Source: Muribaculaceae bacterium (GTDB lineage: Bacteria; Bacteroidota; Bacteroidia; Bacteroidales; G3-4614). Taken from it: a DNA stretch of 57,401 nucleotides. The notes beneath the pieces are model-generated. The model saw only the letters and a list, made by a program, of their open reading frames with translations. It was not told where the DNA came from and did no database searches. Numbering within the stretch: position 1 is the first letter of the stretch; every line of letters begins with the position of its first letter. The stretch spans positions 1 to 57,401 of the forward strand of contig JAFYRT010000024.1 of assembly GCA_017546805.1 (NCBI GenBank). The letters are read 5' to 3'. Shown piece after piece: positions 16,902 to 24,609 of the stretch. Position numbers and translations under genes: made by a program.

Positions 16902-18149
16902 ATGTTAGGAACAACTATATATTCAGCCGTTATAATATTCTTGGTTATCATTTTGCTTTTGGTTGCAATCCTTTTGGTTGCAAAGGCAAAATTGGTACAA
17001 TCAGGAGACGTTACTGTAACAATCAATTCAGAACGTAAAATTGTATCTCAAGCAGGCTCATCTCTACTTAATGTTATGGCAGAAGACAAAGTATTCTTGC
17101 CATCAGCATGTGGAGGACAAGGAAACTGCGGAATGTGTAAATGTCAAGTAGAAGAGGGTGGAGGCGAGATTCTTCCTACAGAGGTCGGCTTCTTTAACCG
17201 CAAACAAATAAAAGAAAACTATCGTTTGGCTTGTCAAGTAAAAGTTAAAAACGATATGGAGGTAAAAATACCTCAAGAGGTTCTTGGAATTAAGAAATGG
17301 GAGTGCGAGGTTGTATCAAACAACAACGTTGCATCATTCATCAAAGAGTTTGTTGTTAAGCTACCCGAAGGAGAGATACTTGATTTCAAATCAGGAAGCT
17401 ACATCCAAATCGACGTACCTAAATACGAGGCAAACTTTGCCGATATGGATATCGATGAGAAATTCCGTGATGAGTGGGACAAATTCAAAATGTGGGGACT
17501 TGTTTCTAAAAACACAGAAGAGACATACCGTGCATACTCAATGGCTAACCACCCTGCAGAAGGAAATATTGTTATGTTGAACATCCGTATTGCCACACCT
17601 CCATTTGACCGTTCAACCGGAACATGGGCTGCAGGAATCAACCCCGGTATCTGTTCATCATACATCTTCTCTCGTAAACCGGGCGATAAAGTTACAGTGT
17701 CAGGACCTTACGGAGATTTCCACATCCTTGATACAAAACGTGAGATGTTGTATATCGGAGGTGGTGCAGGTATGGCTCCATTGCGTTCACACTTGTTGCA
17801 CCTATTCCACACATTGAAAACAACAGATCGTAAGATTTCATACTGGTATGGAGCGCGTTCACGTCGTGAGATATTCTACGAAGAAGATTTCCGTGCAATA
17901 GAGCGTGAATTCCCCAACTTCTCATTTCATATAGCACTTTCTGATCCTCAACCAGAAGATAATTGGACAGGTTACACAGGATTCATCCACCAAGTAATCT
18001 ACGACAACTATCTAAAAACACACGAGGCTCCAGAGGATATCGAGTACTACATGTGTGGTCCCGGTCCTATGGCTAACGCAGTTAAGAAAATGCTTTGGGA
18101 TCTTGGAGTACCTCGCGAGATGTTGATGTTCGACGACTTCGGAGGATAA
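16902..18149 (+). CDS. nqrF: Na+-translocating NADH:quinone reductase subunit F
   Basis: A 415-residue entry subunit that takes electrons from NADH. Order of parts: an N-terminal membrane helix, a 2Fe-2S ferredoxin domain with [10 protein letters not shown] and a later LACQV cysteine, an FAD domain with RAYSMAN, and an NADH domain with [11 protein letters not shown] and CGPGPM. It is the last gene of the operon; a strong terminator follows at 18226-18254. Confidence 0.98.
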   Translation: MLGTTIYSAVIIFLVIILLLVAILLVAKAKLVQSGDVTVTINSERKIVSQAGSSLLNVMAEDKVFLPSACGGQGNCGMCKCQVEEGGGEILPTEVGFFNRKQIKENYRLACQVKVKNDMEVKIPQEVLGIKKWECEVVSNNNVASFIKEFVVKLPEGEILDFKSGSYIQIDVPKYEANFADMDIDEKFRDEWDKFKMWGLVSKNTEETYRAYSMANHPAEGNIVMLNIRIATPPFDRSTGTWAAGINPGICSSYIFSRKPGDKVTVSGPYGDFHILDTKREMLYIGGGAGMAPLRSHLLHLFHTLKTTDRKISYWYGARSRREIFYEEDFRAIEREFPNFSFHIALSDPQPEDNWTGYTGFIHQVIYDNYLKTHEAPEDIEYYMCGPGPMANAVKKMLWDLGVPREMLMFDDFGG

Positions 18150-18225
18150 TCTCTATAAATTAGTTCGCGACTTTGTCGCAATTAGAAATGAAAAATTAGA
18201 AGTGTTTTTTAATTCATTTATATGG

Positions 18226-18254
18226 CAAAAGCGAGGTTTTTCCTCGCTTTTGTC
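18226..18254 (+). terminator. Terminator of the nqr operon
   Basis: CAAAAGCGAGG (18226-18236) and CCTCGCTTTTG (18242-18252) form an 11-bp stem with a TTTTT loop. A T-rich stretch overlaps the right arm and continues past it. Confidence 0.8.
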
Positions 18255-18348
18255 GTGTTTATATGGGTTATTTTTGCTTCGCAACAATTAGGCTGATTGG
18301 TCAAATAAAAAGCTATCTTTCCCTGAAAAAAAATTGACTCAGCAGTAG

Positions 18349-18392
18349 GGACACACGATCGTGTGTCCGACATCATTCAAATGATGTTCGGA
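18349..18392. repeat. Two overlapping palindromes
   Basis: 18349-18368 is the perfect 20-nt palindrome GGACACACGATCGTGTGTCC. It overlaps a second hairpin, TCCGACATCAT (18366-18376) with ATGATGTTCGGA (18381-18392). The shared TCC means that the two folds exclude each other. Confidence 0.6.
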
Positions 18393-18441
18393 GTCATTTT
18401 AAAGTAATAGCTATCAGTTGTTAGTTGTCGGCTAAAGCTTC

Positions 18442-18523
18442 CTCCGTCGCACAGAGCACTGTGCTCCCCATTTTAAAGCACGGATTAACATTTAGTTAAT
18501 CCTAACTTCGTTACTTTAAAATG
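18442..18523 (-). repeat. Structured repeat R1, copy D
   Basis: On the minus strand an outer stem CATTTTAAAG/CTTTAAAATG (10 bp) encloses a short hairpin 1 (AAC/GTT) and hairpin 2 (GGATTAAC, loop TAAAT, GTTAATCC). GGGGA, hairpin 3 (GCACAG/CTGTGC) and GACGGAGG follow. The sequence of the outer stem is unrelated to that of copies A and B, yet it pairs perfectly. Confidence 0.75.
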
Positions 18524-18550
18524 CCTACGGGTAGTTCTTAGTTGTTAGTT

Positions 18551-18634
18551 GAGGAACATTAGTTCCTCGAGCCTGCTCACGCTCAGCATAGTTCAAGTGA
18601 ACTTGACTCTGCTCTTGCTTAATCGCAGTTTTGT
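18551..18634 (+). repeat. Structured repeat R2, copy F1
   Basis: Hairpin GAGGAAC-ATTA-GTTCCTC, then the linker GAGCCTGCTCACGCTCAGCA, then hairpin 2 (AGTTCAAGT/ACTTGACT, one bulge), then CTGCTCTTGCTTAATCGCAG and TTTTGT. It is preceded by a TTAGTTGTTAGTTG tract. Other copies change the arms and keep the linkers. Confidence 0.65.
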
Positions 18635-18691
18635 AAGTATTATTAGGCTAATAGGACAAATTAGACTAATTGTTCAAATAAATACTTCTTT

Positions 18692-18789
18692 GTCCGGCGG
18701 ACTTTTGGCAAACATTGTTTGCCATTCAATAGCCGTAGGTTTTCAAACCTACGGAAAAAATATTACCATGATATGCGTCTGAAAGACGC
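18692..18789. repeat. Cluster of four consecutive hairpins
   Basis: GTCCG-G-CGGAC (18692-18702), TGGCAAAC-ATT-GTTTGCCA (18706-18724), CCGTAGGTTT-TC-AAACCTACGG (18733-18754) and GCGTC-TGAAA-GACGC (18775-18789) follow one another directly before the promoter of the gene at 18847. They differ in sequence. None has a T-run suited to a plus-strand terminator. Confidence 0.6.
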
Positions 18790-18797
18790 GAAACTAT

Positions 18798-18805
18798 TAT
18801 CTTTG
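18798..18805 (+). promoter_or_regulatory. -7 promoter element for the gene at 18847
   Basis: TATCTTTG is a perfect TANNTTTG box, 41 bases upstream of the ATG. It starts 9 bases after the last of the four hairpins at 18692-18789. Confidence 0.65.
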
Positions 18806-18846
18806 TTGTCTGAACTTTACAAACACTATAAAAATATATAAACCAG

Positions 18847-21447
18847 ATGAAGAGAATACATATAATACTGCTATTCCTCACAACAATATTTTGCCTACAA
18901 GCGCAAAAGATATCGGTAGAGAGTTTTGAACTATTGCCACACGATTTAACTGCCAATATTGAAGGTTCGAGTCGTTTCGATCCAAACACCCGTAAAAATG
19001 CAGCTCTGATAAAGATAGAGACAACTCAAAAAGGCTTTGTCTTTGAGGGTGGGTCGTTGGGATTTGTTGGAGACCCTGAGTATAAGACCGGAGAGATATG
19101 GCTGTATGTTCCTGAGGGTGCTAAAAAACTAACTCTAAAACACGCAACTTTAGGAGTGCTTCGTGAACACTACTATAATACGCCCATACAATCGGGGAAA
19201 ACCTATCTAATGAAGTTAAGTGCCGGAAAAGTTATAACTCACGTAGAGGAAGATTTAGGACGTCACTATCTAACGCTCATGGTAACACCCAAAAACGCAG
19301 ATGTATATATAGATGGGAACATGCAAATTGTTGATGCAGAAGGAGTAGTAACCGTATCACTTCCTTATGGAACTCACCAATATCAGGTGTCTGCCAATAT
19401 GTATAAAACCGAGGTTGGAAATATAACAATCTCGAGCGAAGGGGCAGTTGAAAAGGAGGTTTCGCTCGAACCTGATTACTCGGTGTTGCATATAAACAGT
19501 AATCCTGAAGGGGCAACAGTATATATAGACAATGTCAATGCGGGAACAACTCCGGTAACAACTAAGCCAATAATATCCGGAGAGCATACATTTCAATTCC
19601 GATTACCAATGTATAATGTTAAAACAGTAAAACATAACGTACAAAGCGGAGGAGGAACGCAAACAATCACCGAGACACTGCAACCCAATTTTTCAACCGT
19701 AACCATAACAGTACCCAATCAGGCAGAAATATATATAAACAATGAGAAGAAAGGAGTTGGTACTTGGAGTGGAAAACTAAATGCAGGAGACTATATTGTA
19801 GAAGCACGCAAAGAGTCTCATCATGCAACAAAAATATCAGTGACCGCCACGGCGGGAGAGGTTATTTCAAAAACACTCGAAGCCCCTGTGCCACGTTATG
19901 GAATACTCGACCTCCAAACAACTCCGGCAAGAGCCACAATATATATAGATGGAAAGGAGATGGGTATATCTCCAAATATTCTAAAAAATATTCTTATAGG
20001 AGAGAGGACTATAACCCTAAAAAAAGATGGTTATGAAACCATGACTAAAATCATAACCATAGAGGAGGGGAAAGCTTCTTCTGAGAAGTTTTCATTAACA
20101 AAAAAGACAGAGCAACAGCCTATGGTGGTTACTCAACCCAAAGAGAATAAAGCAACAACCGTCAATGGCTACACCGAAACAATAATAAAAGGCTTAAACC
20201 GGCAAATGGTATATGTCGAGGGCGGCACCTTTACAATGGGCGCAACACCTGAGCAAGGAAGTGATGTAGATGATGACGAAAAACCCGCACACAAAGTAAC
20301 ATTGAGTTCATACTATATAGGCAGGTACGAAGTAACCCAAGCACAATGGAGAGCCATAATGGGTGAAAATCCAAGCAAATTTACAGACTATAATAACCCG
20401 GTAGAACAAGTTAGTTGGTCCGAAGCACAAGAATTTTGTAAAAAGTTAAGCACATTAACAGGTAAAAAATATCGTTTGCCAACCGAAGCGGAGTGGGAGT
20501 ATGCGGCAAGAGGAGGCAAAAAAAGCAAAGGCTATAAATATAGCGGAAGCAATAATATAGAAGATGTAGCGTGGTACAAATCAAATTCAGGCTCAAAAAC
20601 ACACCCTGTAGGGCAAAAGCAACCCAACGAATTGGGCATCTACGACATGAGCGGAAACGTATCTGAGTGGTGTTACGATTTGTATGATAGTTACACTTCA
20701 TCACCACAAACAAACCCTACAGGACCGACAAGTGGCTCTATTCACGTGAATCGTGGCGGTAGTTGGTACGACGGTGCGAGGTACTGTCGTGTGGCTTATC
20801 GCTGCAATCACTCCGTTTTTCCCGGCAATCGTCGCAACTATCTCGGCTTGCGCTTGGTGTGTGAAATAGAAAATAATGAAGCAAAAAATGTCTCAACAAA
20901 TAATAAAGTAAACACACCCAACGCTCACGAATATGTTGACCTTGGCTTATCAGTCAAATGGGCAACATGTAATGTAGGAGCAAACACACCTGAAGAGTAT
21001 GGCGATTACTTTGCATGGGGAGAGACTACAACAAAAAGTCCATATAGTGATACAAATTATAAATATAGTTTAAATCCCTCAACTTTGCCTTTATCAGCAG
21101 ATGCCGCTCATGTAAATTGGGGCGGCAAATGGCGAATGCCAACAAAAGCAGAATATGATGAATTAATGAGTATCACAAATTGCACTTGGATATGGACCAC
21201 CCAAAAAGGAGTAAGCGGCTATAAAGTAACAAGTAATGTGAATGGTAACACCATATTTCTTCCTGCTGCGGGCTTTCGCGACAACGGCGATCTCTACGAT
21301 GCGGGCAGTCACGGCTACTACTGGTTGAGTTCGCTCTACACGGGCATCAGCTGCTACGCCTGCAGCGTGTTCTTCAATTCGGTCAACGTAGATTGGGACG
21401 GCAACGACCGTTGCAACGGGCAATCTGTCCGCGCGGTTTGTGAGTAA
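18847..21447 (+). CDS. PEGA / FGE-like / Fibrobacter-paralogous-domain protein, candidate DGR target
   Basis: An 866-residue exported protein. A signal peptide covers residues 1-20 (MKRIHIILLFLTTIFCLQAQ). Four PEGA-like repeats lie at about 140-415 (for example ATVYIDNVNAGTTPV and ATIYIDGKEMGISPN), a carbohydrate- or envelope-associated fold. A formylglycine-generating-enzyme-like C-type lectin fold spans about 454-675 (YVEGGTFTMGATPEQG, YEVTQAQWRAIMGENPS, RLPTEAEWEYAARGG, GNVSEWCYD, RGGSWYDGARYCRVAYR). A Fibrobacter succinogenes major paralogous domain spans about 695-866 (EYVDLGLSVKWATCNVG, WRMPTKAEYDEL, LPAAGFRDNG, NGQSVRAVCE). Two GC-rich segments inside the last two domains look like DGR variable regions. 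The protein is probably surface-exposed. Catalysis by the FGE-like part is unlikely to be its role here, but that is inference. Confidence 0.88.
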   Translation: MKRIHIILLFLTTIFCLQAQKISVESFELLPHDLTANIEGSSRFDPNTRKNAALIKIETTQKGFVFEGGSLGFVGDPEYKTGEIWLYVPEGAKKLTLKHATLGVLREHYYNTPIQSGKTYLMKLSAGKVITHVEEDLGRHYLTLMVTPKNADVYIDGNMQIVDAEGVVTVSLPYGTHQYQVSANMYKTEVGNITISSEGAVEKEVSLEPDYSVLHINSNPEGATVYIDNVNAGTTPVTTKPIISGEHTFQFRLPMYNVKTVKHNVQSGGGTQTITETLQPNFSTVTITVPNQAEIYINNEKKGVGTWSGKLNAGDYIVEARKESHHATKISVTATAGEVISKTLEAPVPRYGILDLQTTPARATIYIDGKEMGISPNILKNILIGERTITLKKDGYETMTKIITIEEGKASSEKFSLTKKTEQQPMVVTQPKENKATTVNGYTETIIKGLNRQMVYVEGGTFTMGATPEQGSDVDDDEKPAHKVTLSSYYIGRYEVTQAQWRAIMGENPSKFTDYNNPVEQVSWSEAQEFCKKLSTLTGKKYRLPTEAEWEYAARGGKKSKGYKYSGSNNIEDVAWYKSNSGSKTHPVGQKQPNELGIYDMSGNVSEWCYDLYDSYTSSPQTNPTGPTSGSIHVNRGGSWYDGARYCRVAYRCNHSVFPGNRRNYLGLRLVCEIENNEAKNVSTNNKVNTPNAHEYVDLGLSVKWATCNVGANTPEEYGDYFAWGETTTKSPYSDTNYKYSLNPSTLPLSADAAHVNWGGKWRMPTKAEYDELMSITNCTWIWTTQKGVSGYKVTSNVNGNTIFLPAAGFRDNGDLYDAGSHGYYWLSSLYTGISCYACSVFFNSVNVDWDGNDRCNGQSVRAVCE
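20752..20871 (+). other. Candidate DGR variable region 1 (FGE-like domain)
   Basis: Residues 636-673 or so (RGGSWYDGARYCRVAYR...GNRRNYLGLRLVCE) match the layout of lectin-fold variable regions. The positions held by Y-D-G, Y, Y, CNHS, G and RNY are those that are AAY-coded in typical templates. The segment is clearly richer in GC than its flanks. It is internal to the gene and no hairpin follows it, so it may be a fixed, older variable region. Confidence 0.55.
21259..21444 (+). other. Candidate DGR variable region 2 (C-terminal)
   Basis: The last codons of the gene, from LPAAGFRD to the end. Between 21277 and 21444, 33 of 56 codons end in C, against an A/T-ending preference in the rest of the gene. 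Runs such as GGC-ATC-AGC-TGC-TAC-GCC-TGC-AGC and GAC-GGC-AAC-GAC look like AAC codons mutated at their adenines. The 3' end (GGGCAATCTGTCCGCGCGG) is GC-rich like an initiation-of-mutagenic-homing site, and a hairpin follows the stop codon. Confidence 0.65.
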
Positions 21448-21448
21448 A

Positions 21449-21470
21449 ATTAAATGCTATGGCATTTAAT
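21449..21470 (+). other. Hairpin two bases after the stop codon
   Basis: ATTAAATGC-TATG-GCATTTAAT is a perfect 9-bp stem with a 4-base loop. Its position and shape match the DNA hairpin known to follow the variable region in DGR targets. There is no T-run beyond it, which speaks against a simple terminator. Confidence 0.6.
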
Positions 21471-21476
21471 TCAGTT

Positions 21477-21541
21477 GAGAGATATTCATCTCTCGAACCC
21501 ACTCACGCTCGGCAAAGTTTATGCAAGTATAACTCTGCTCG
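21477..21541 (+). repeat. Structured repeat R2, copy F2
   Basis: GAGAGAT-ATTC-ATCTCTC is followed by GAACCCACTCACGCTCGGCA and hairpin 2 (AGTTTAT with GTATAACT, one bulge), then CTGCTCGA. Hairpin 1 has a different sequence from F1 with full pairing. The copy runs directly into the reversed R1 copies at 21568-21717. Confidence 0.65.
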
Positions 21542-21567
21542 ACCCCGTCGCACAGAGCACTGATTCC

Positions 21568-21653
21568 CTCCGTCGCATATGGGAATATGCTCCCCATACT
21601 GCGGTCGGATTAACATTCAGTTAATCCTATTTGCCTCGCAAATACCTTGTATG
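21568..21653 (-). repeat. Structured repeat R1, copy E2
   Basis: On the minus strand: outer stem CATAC-AA-GGT with ACC-GCA-GTATG, hairpin 1 ATTTGC/GCAAAT, hairpin 2 GGATTAAC/GTTAATCC, GGGGA, hairpin 3 GCATAT-TCCC-ATATGC, then GACGGAG. Outer stem and hairpin 3 differ from all other copies yet pair perfectly. A fragment of another hairpin 3 (CAGTGCTCTGTGCGACGGG) lies beyond it at 21543-21562. Confidence 0.75.
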
Positions 21654-21717
21654 CCCCATTTTAAGGCACAAATTGACATTTAGTCAATTTTAATTACTCT
21701 GTAATTACCTTAAAATG
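21654..21717 (-). repeat. Structured repeat R1, copy E1 (without hairpin 3)
   Basis: On the minus strand CATTTTAAGG/CCTTAAAATG (10 bp) encloses TAATTAC/GTAATTA and AAATTGAC/GTCAATTT and ends in GGGG, where copy E2 begins. It is a tandem partner of E2, as A is of B. Confidence 0.7.
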
Positions 21718-21789
21718 CGCTTATTCGTGGCTTTGTTAGTTGTAAGTTTTTAGTTGTTAGAATTTATAAGAAACATGCAAATAGCAGAA

Positions 21790-21838
21790 GCGTAACTCCG
21801 CCCCCGCGAGCGGTAGCTCGGAGAAGCGGGGTTAGGCG
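21790..21838. ncRNA. GC-rich structured segment, possible small RNA or element end
   Basis: A 49-base segment far richer in GC than its surroundings. GCGTAACTCCGC (21790-21801) pairs with GCGGGGTTAGGC (21826-21837) in 11 of 12 positions, and CGAGC-GGTA-GCTCG forms an inner hairpin. Nothing shows that it is transcribed. Confidence 0.35.
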
Positions 21839-21861
21839 AGCCAAAAATAAAGGAATTAAAC

Positions 21862-21930
21862 TCTCATCCGAGCAGGGAATGGCAACTAACTAAGAGGAGT
21901 TGCACAAACCCATTCTCTGCTCGGATGAGA
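21862..21930. repeat. Long inverted repeat (21-base arms)
   Basis: The arms at 21862-21882 and 21909-21930 are complementary over about 21 bases with one G-T pair (CTCATCCGAGCAG with CTGCTCGGATGAG at the outer ends). A nested GCAACT/AGTTGC pair lies between them. The segment could fold into a 69-base hairpin. No T-run follows on either strand in a position typical of a terminator. Confidence 0.5.
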
Positions 21931-22086
21931 AAAAATTATTAGTTTTTAGTTTAAACGGAGCTGTACCTTGAATGACGAGCGATTCCGTTTTCTTGTATTG
22001 ACCTAATTTGTCCAATTAGCTCAATTAGTATAGCAAAGAACCCGGTTAAAATGTGCAAAAAAGATGATAACTATAAAATAAAATAT

Positions 22087-22094
22087 TATCTTCG
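22087..22094 (+). promoter_or_regulatory. -7 promoter element for dsbD
   Basis: TATCTTCG differs from TANNTTTG by one base. It lies 132 bases upstream of the dsbD ATG, so the leader would contain repeat R2 copy F5. Confidence 0.45.
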
Positions 22095-22127
22095 CAAAAG
22101 AAAAAATTAATAAAATAATTCCTAATT

Positions 22128-22202
22128 AACAAACATGTTTGTTGATTTTGCTGTCGCTCAACAATATTCAAACAAGTTTGATATTGTGTTCGCTTACTCG
22201 CA
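22128..22202 (+). repeat. Structured repeat R2, copy F5 in the dsbD leader
   Basis: AACAAAC-AT-GTTTGTT is followed by GATTTTGCTGTCGCTCAAC, hairpin 2 CAATATTCAAAC-AA-GTTTGATATTG (one bulged T) and TGTTCGCTTACTCGC. Hairpin 2 resembles that of copy F6 near recG. It ends 24 bases before the dsbD start codon. Confidence 0.6.
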
Positions 22203-22226
22203 AAATTTCTAATTAGAAGAAGAACC

Positions 22227-24149
22227 ATGAAAACAAAAATATTACTACTCTTTTTGATTATATCGACATCTTTATCTGCTCAAATTTTGGAGCCTGTAAA
22301 GTGGAGTGTGACAGAGAATAAAACATCGGAAAATACAATGGAGTTGCGTTATAGTGCCACAATTGATGAGGGGTGGCATTTGTATTCCAATATTTTGCCC
22401 GATGGTGGACCTCTGGCTACAGAGGTAACTTATTCTATTCTTGAAGGTGTAGAACTTGACGGAGCGTTGCTTGCCGATAGAGATGCTATTGAGGAGTATA
22501 GCGGTGTCTTTTCGATGGTGTTGAATAATTTTAAGGACAATGTAACTTTTGTTCAGAGACTTAAACTACTATCTCCGCAATATAAGATTGCAGGAGAGGT
22601 GAGATATATGGCGTGCGATAACGGAACATGTATCCCTCCAACTACTGTTGGTTTTGAGTTTGCATCTTCTCCCAATGATTTGTTGACTGTCGTGGATGAG
22701 AGTGTTGCTTTAGACCCTGCATCAATTGAAGGGTGGGAGACTGTGGCTGAGGAGATAGAGGAGATTGATGATTCTTTGGCAGAGAAAGAGTCTTTGTTCT
22801 ATATATTCATTGCAAGTTTCATCGGTGGATTGTTGGCTTTGTTGACCCCATGTGTTTGGCCTATGATTCCGATGACGGTAGGTTTTTTTCTTAAAAAGAG
22901 CGGAAGCAAGAGAAAAGCTATTGTGAGGGCAATAATGTATGGTGTGGCAATTATTGTTATCTATCTGCTCCTTGGCCTATTTATAACAACCATTTTTGGA
23001 GCAAGTGCCTTAAACGACCTCTCAACAAACGCTTGGTTTAATATATTTTTCTTCTTGCTGTTGGTGGTGTTTGCCGCATCGTTCTTTGGTGCGTTCGATT
23101 TAACGCTCCCGGCATCGTGGACCACAAAGATTGATGCAAAAGCCGATGCGACAACAGGGTTCTTAAGCATACTGTTAATGGCATTTACCTTAGCTCTGGT
23201 TTCGTTCTCATGTACAGGTCCCATAATAGGAACTTTGTTGGTTGAGGCTGCATCGTCGGGGGTGACCATTGGACCTGCTGTGGGAATGTTTGGATTCTCT
23301 TTGGCTTTGGCACTTCCGTTTGCTCTTTTTGCAATGTTCCCAACATTAATTAAATCTCTACCAAAGTCGGGAGGATGGCTCAACTCCGTTAAGGTGGTGT
23401 TGGCATTTATTGAGCTTGCATTGGCTCTTAAATTCTTGTCTGTCGCTGATTTAGCGTATGGCTGGGGAGTATTGCCTCGAGAAACATTCTTAACGCTTTG
23501 GATTGTTATATTCTTCCTTTTGGGATTGTATCTTTTGGGTCTAATACAATTCAAGCACGATAGTAAACCTGCATATCTCTCTGTTACCCGATTGTTTTTG
23601 GCTATAATATCTCTTGCCTTTTCAATATACATGTTACCGGGATTATGGGGTGCTCCATTAAAGGCGATATCGGCATTTGCCCCACCAATGAGTACTCAAA
23701 CATTCAATTTGTCGCAACACTCAACGGAGACTGTATTTGACGATTACGATAAGGCAGCAGCATATGCCAAGGAGCAAGGTAAACCCATGTTTGTAGATTT
23801 TACAGGTTACGGATGCGTAAACTGTCGTAAAATGGAGGCTTCGGTATTTATGGACGAAAAGGTAAAAGCTCTTTTGAATAACGAGTATGTAATGGTTACT
23901 CTTTATGTTGATGATAAAACCAAACTTCCGGAACCTGTTGTTGTGGAGGAGTATGGCAAAACCATAACGTTGAAAACATATGGTGATAAATGGAGCTATT
24001 TGCAACGTCATAAATTCGGGGCAAATGCTCAACCTTATTATATTCTCTTATCATCTGACGGTAAACCGTTGGCATCGCCATATGGCTATAATGAAGATGT
24101 GGATGACTTCGTTGAATTTTTAAATAAAGGTATAAGCAAACACCGATAA
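22227..24149 (+). CDS. dsbD: Thiol:disulfide interchange protein DsbD
   Basis: A 640-residue full-length DsbD that carries reducing power from cytoplasmic thioredoxin to periplasmic proteins. Signal peptide (residues 1-19), N-terminal periplasmic domain with the redox pair in CDNGTCIPP, an eight-helix membrane domain from about 190 to 440 with paired cysteines in TPCVWPMIP and SFSCTGPIIG, and a C-terminal thioredoxin-like domain with GYGCVNCRKME. All six catalytic cysteines are present. Partners in the window could be trxA (51216) and the periplasmic thioredoxin at 32491. The stated roles follow from the family. Confidence 0.97.
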   Translation: MKTKILLLFLIISTSLSAQILEPVKWSVTENKTSENTMELRYSATIDEGWHLYSNILPDGGPLATEVTYSILEGVELDGALLADRDAIEEYSGVFSMVLNNFKDNVTFVQRLKLLSPQYKIAGEVRYMACDNGTCIPPTTVGFEFASSPNDLLTVVDESVALDPASIEGWETVAEEIEEIDDSLAEKESLFYIFIASFIGGLLALLTPCVWPMIPMTVGFFLKKSGSKRKAIVRAIMYGVAIIVIYLLLGLFITTIFGASALNDLSTNAWFNIFFFLLLVVFAASFFGAFDLTLPASWTTKIDAKADATTGFLSILLMAFTLALVSFSCTGPIIGTLLVEAASSGVTIGPAVGMFGFSLALALPFALFAMFPTLIKSLPKSGGWLNSVKVVLAFIELALALKFLSVADLAYGWGVLPRETFLTLWIVIFFLLGLYLLGLIQFKHDSKPAYLSVTRLFLAIISLAFSIYMLPGLWGAPLKAISAFAPPMSTQTFNLSQHSTETVFDDYDKAAAYAKEQGKPMFVDFTGYGCVNCRKMEASVFMDEKVKALLNNEYVMVTLYVDDKTKLPEPVVVEEYGKTITLKTYGDKWSYLQRHKFGANAQPYYILLSSDGKPLASPYGYNEDVDDFVEFLNKGISKHR

Positions 24150-24228
24150 ATAATAACTGATATTAAGAAGCTATTTGAATTTTATTATAAAATCTCAATA
24201 GTTTCTAAAAAAAATATCACTTCTAAAT

Positions 24229-24259
24229 TTTGGAGGTTACAATTTAAATACTATATTTG
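24229..24259 (+). promoter_or_regulatory. Promoter of the 24280-zapA unit
   Basis: TTTG (24229-24232), a 19-base spacer and TATATTTG (24252-24259) form a perfect Bacteroidota promoter, 20 bases before the ATG at 24280. Confidence 0.85.
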
Positions 24260-24279
24260 TGTAGTTATTCGGTAAATTT

Positions 24280-24597
24280 ATGTCAGAAGATAGAAAAGCT
24301 AATGGTGTAGAACGATTGCGCAATAGTGTGATGCTATTGACGGAGAACTATCGTAAAGCAGTTGAGGCAAAGACTATTGCAGAGGCACAAGTTGAAGAGT
24401 TGAAAGCAGAAATTGAGGCTCTGAAAAAAGAGATGTCTCAATCAAAGACTCAACTAAATGACATAAAAGCCGAACAGCAAAGACTAATCGCAGCTCGTGG
24501 TTTTGTCGCAGAAGAGGGCGACATTAAGAGTGCCAGATTAAGAGTGAACAGGTTAGTGCGGGAAATTGACAAATGCATCTTATTACTTAACGAATAG
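24280..24597 (+). CDS. Small coiled-coil protein upstream of zapA
   Basis: A 105-residue soluble protein without a signal peptide. Residues about 10-75 are a continuous heptad-rich helix (NYRKAVEAKTIAEAQVEELKAEIEALKKEM), followed by a short C-terminal LRVNRLVREIDKCILLLNE. I do not recognise a named family. Its position 12 nt ahead of the ZapA ATG under one promoter suggests a division-related partner of ZapA, comparable in shape to ZapB-type coiled coils, but that is inference from context. Confidence 0.75.
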   Translation: MSEDRKANGVERLRNSVMLLTENYRKAVEAKTIAEAQVEELKAEIEALKKEMSQSKTQLNDIKAEQQRLIAARGFVAEEGDIKSARLRVNRLVREIDKCILLLNE

Positions 24598-24609
24598 TTT
24601 TTGGATGCT

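Noticed and set aside
18150..22226. DGR reverse transcriptase or template repeat next to the target gene
   Set aside because: I looked for an RT with YxDD and for AAC-rich matches to the variable regions on both strands and found none in the window.
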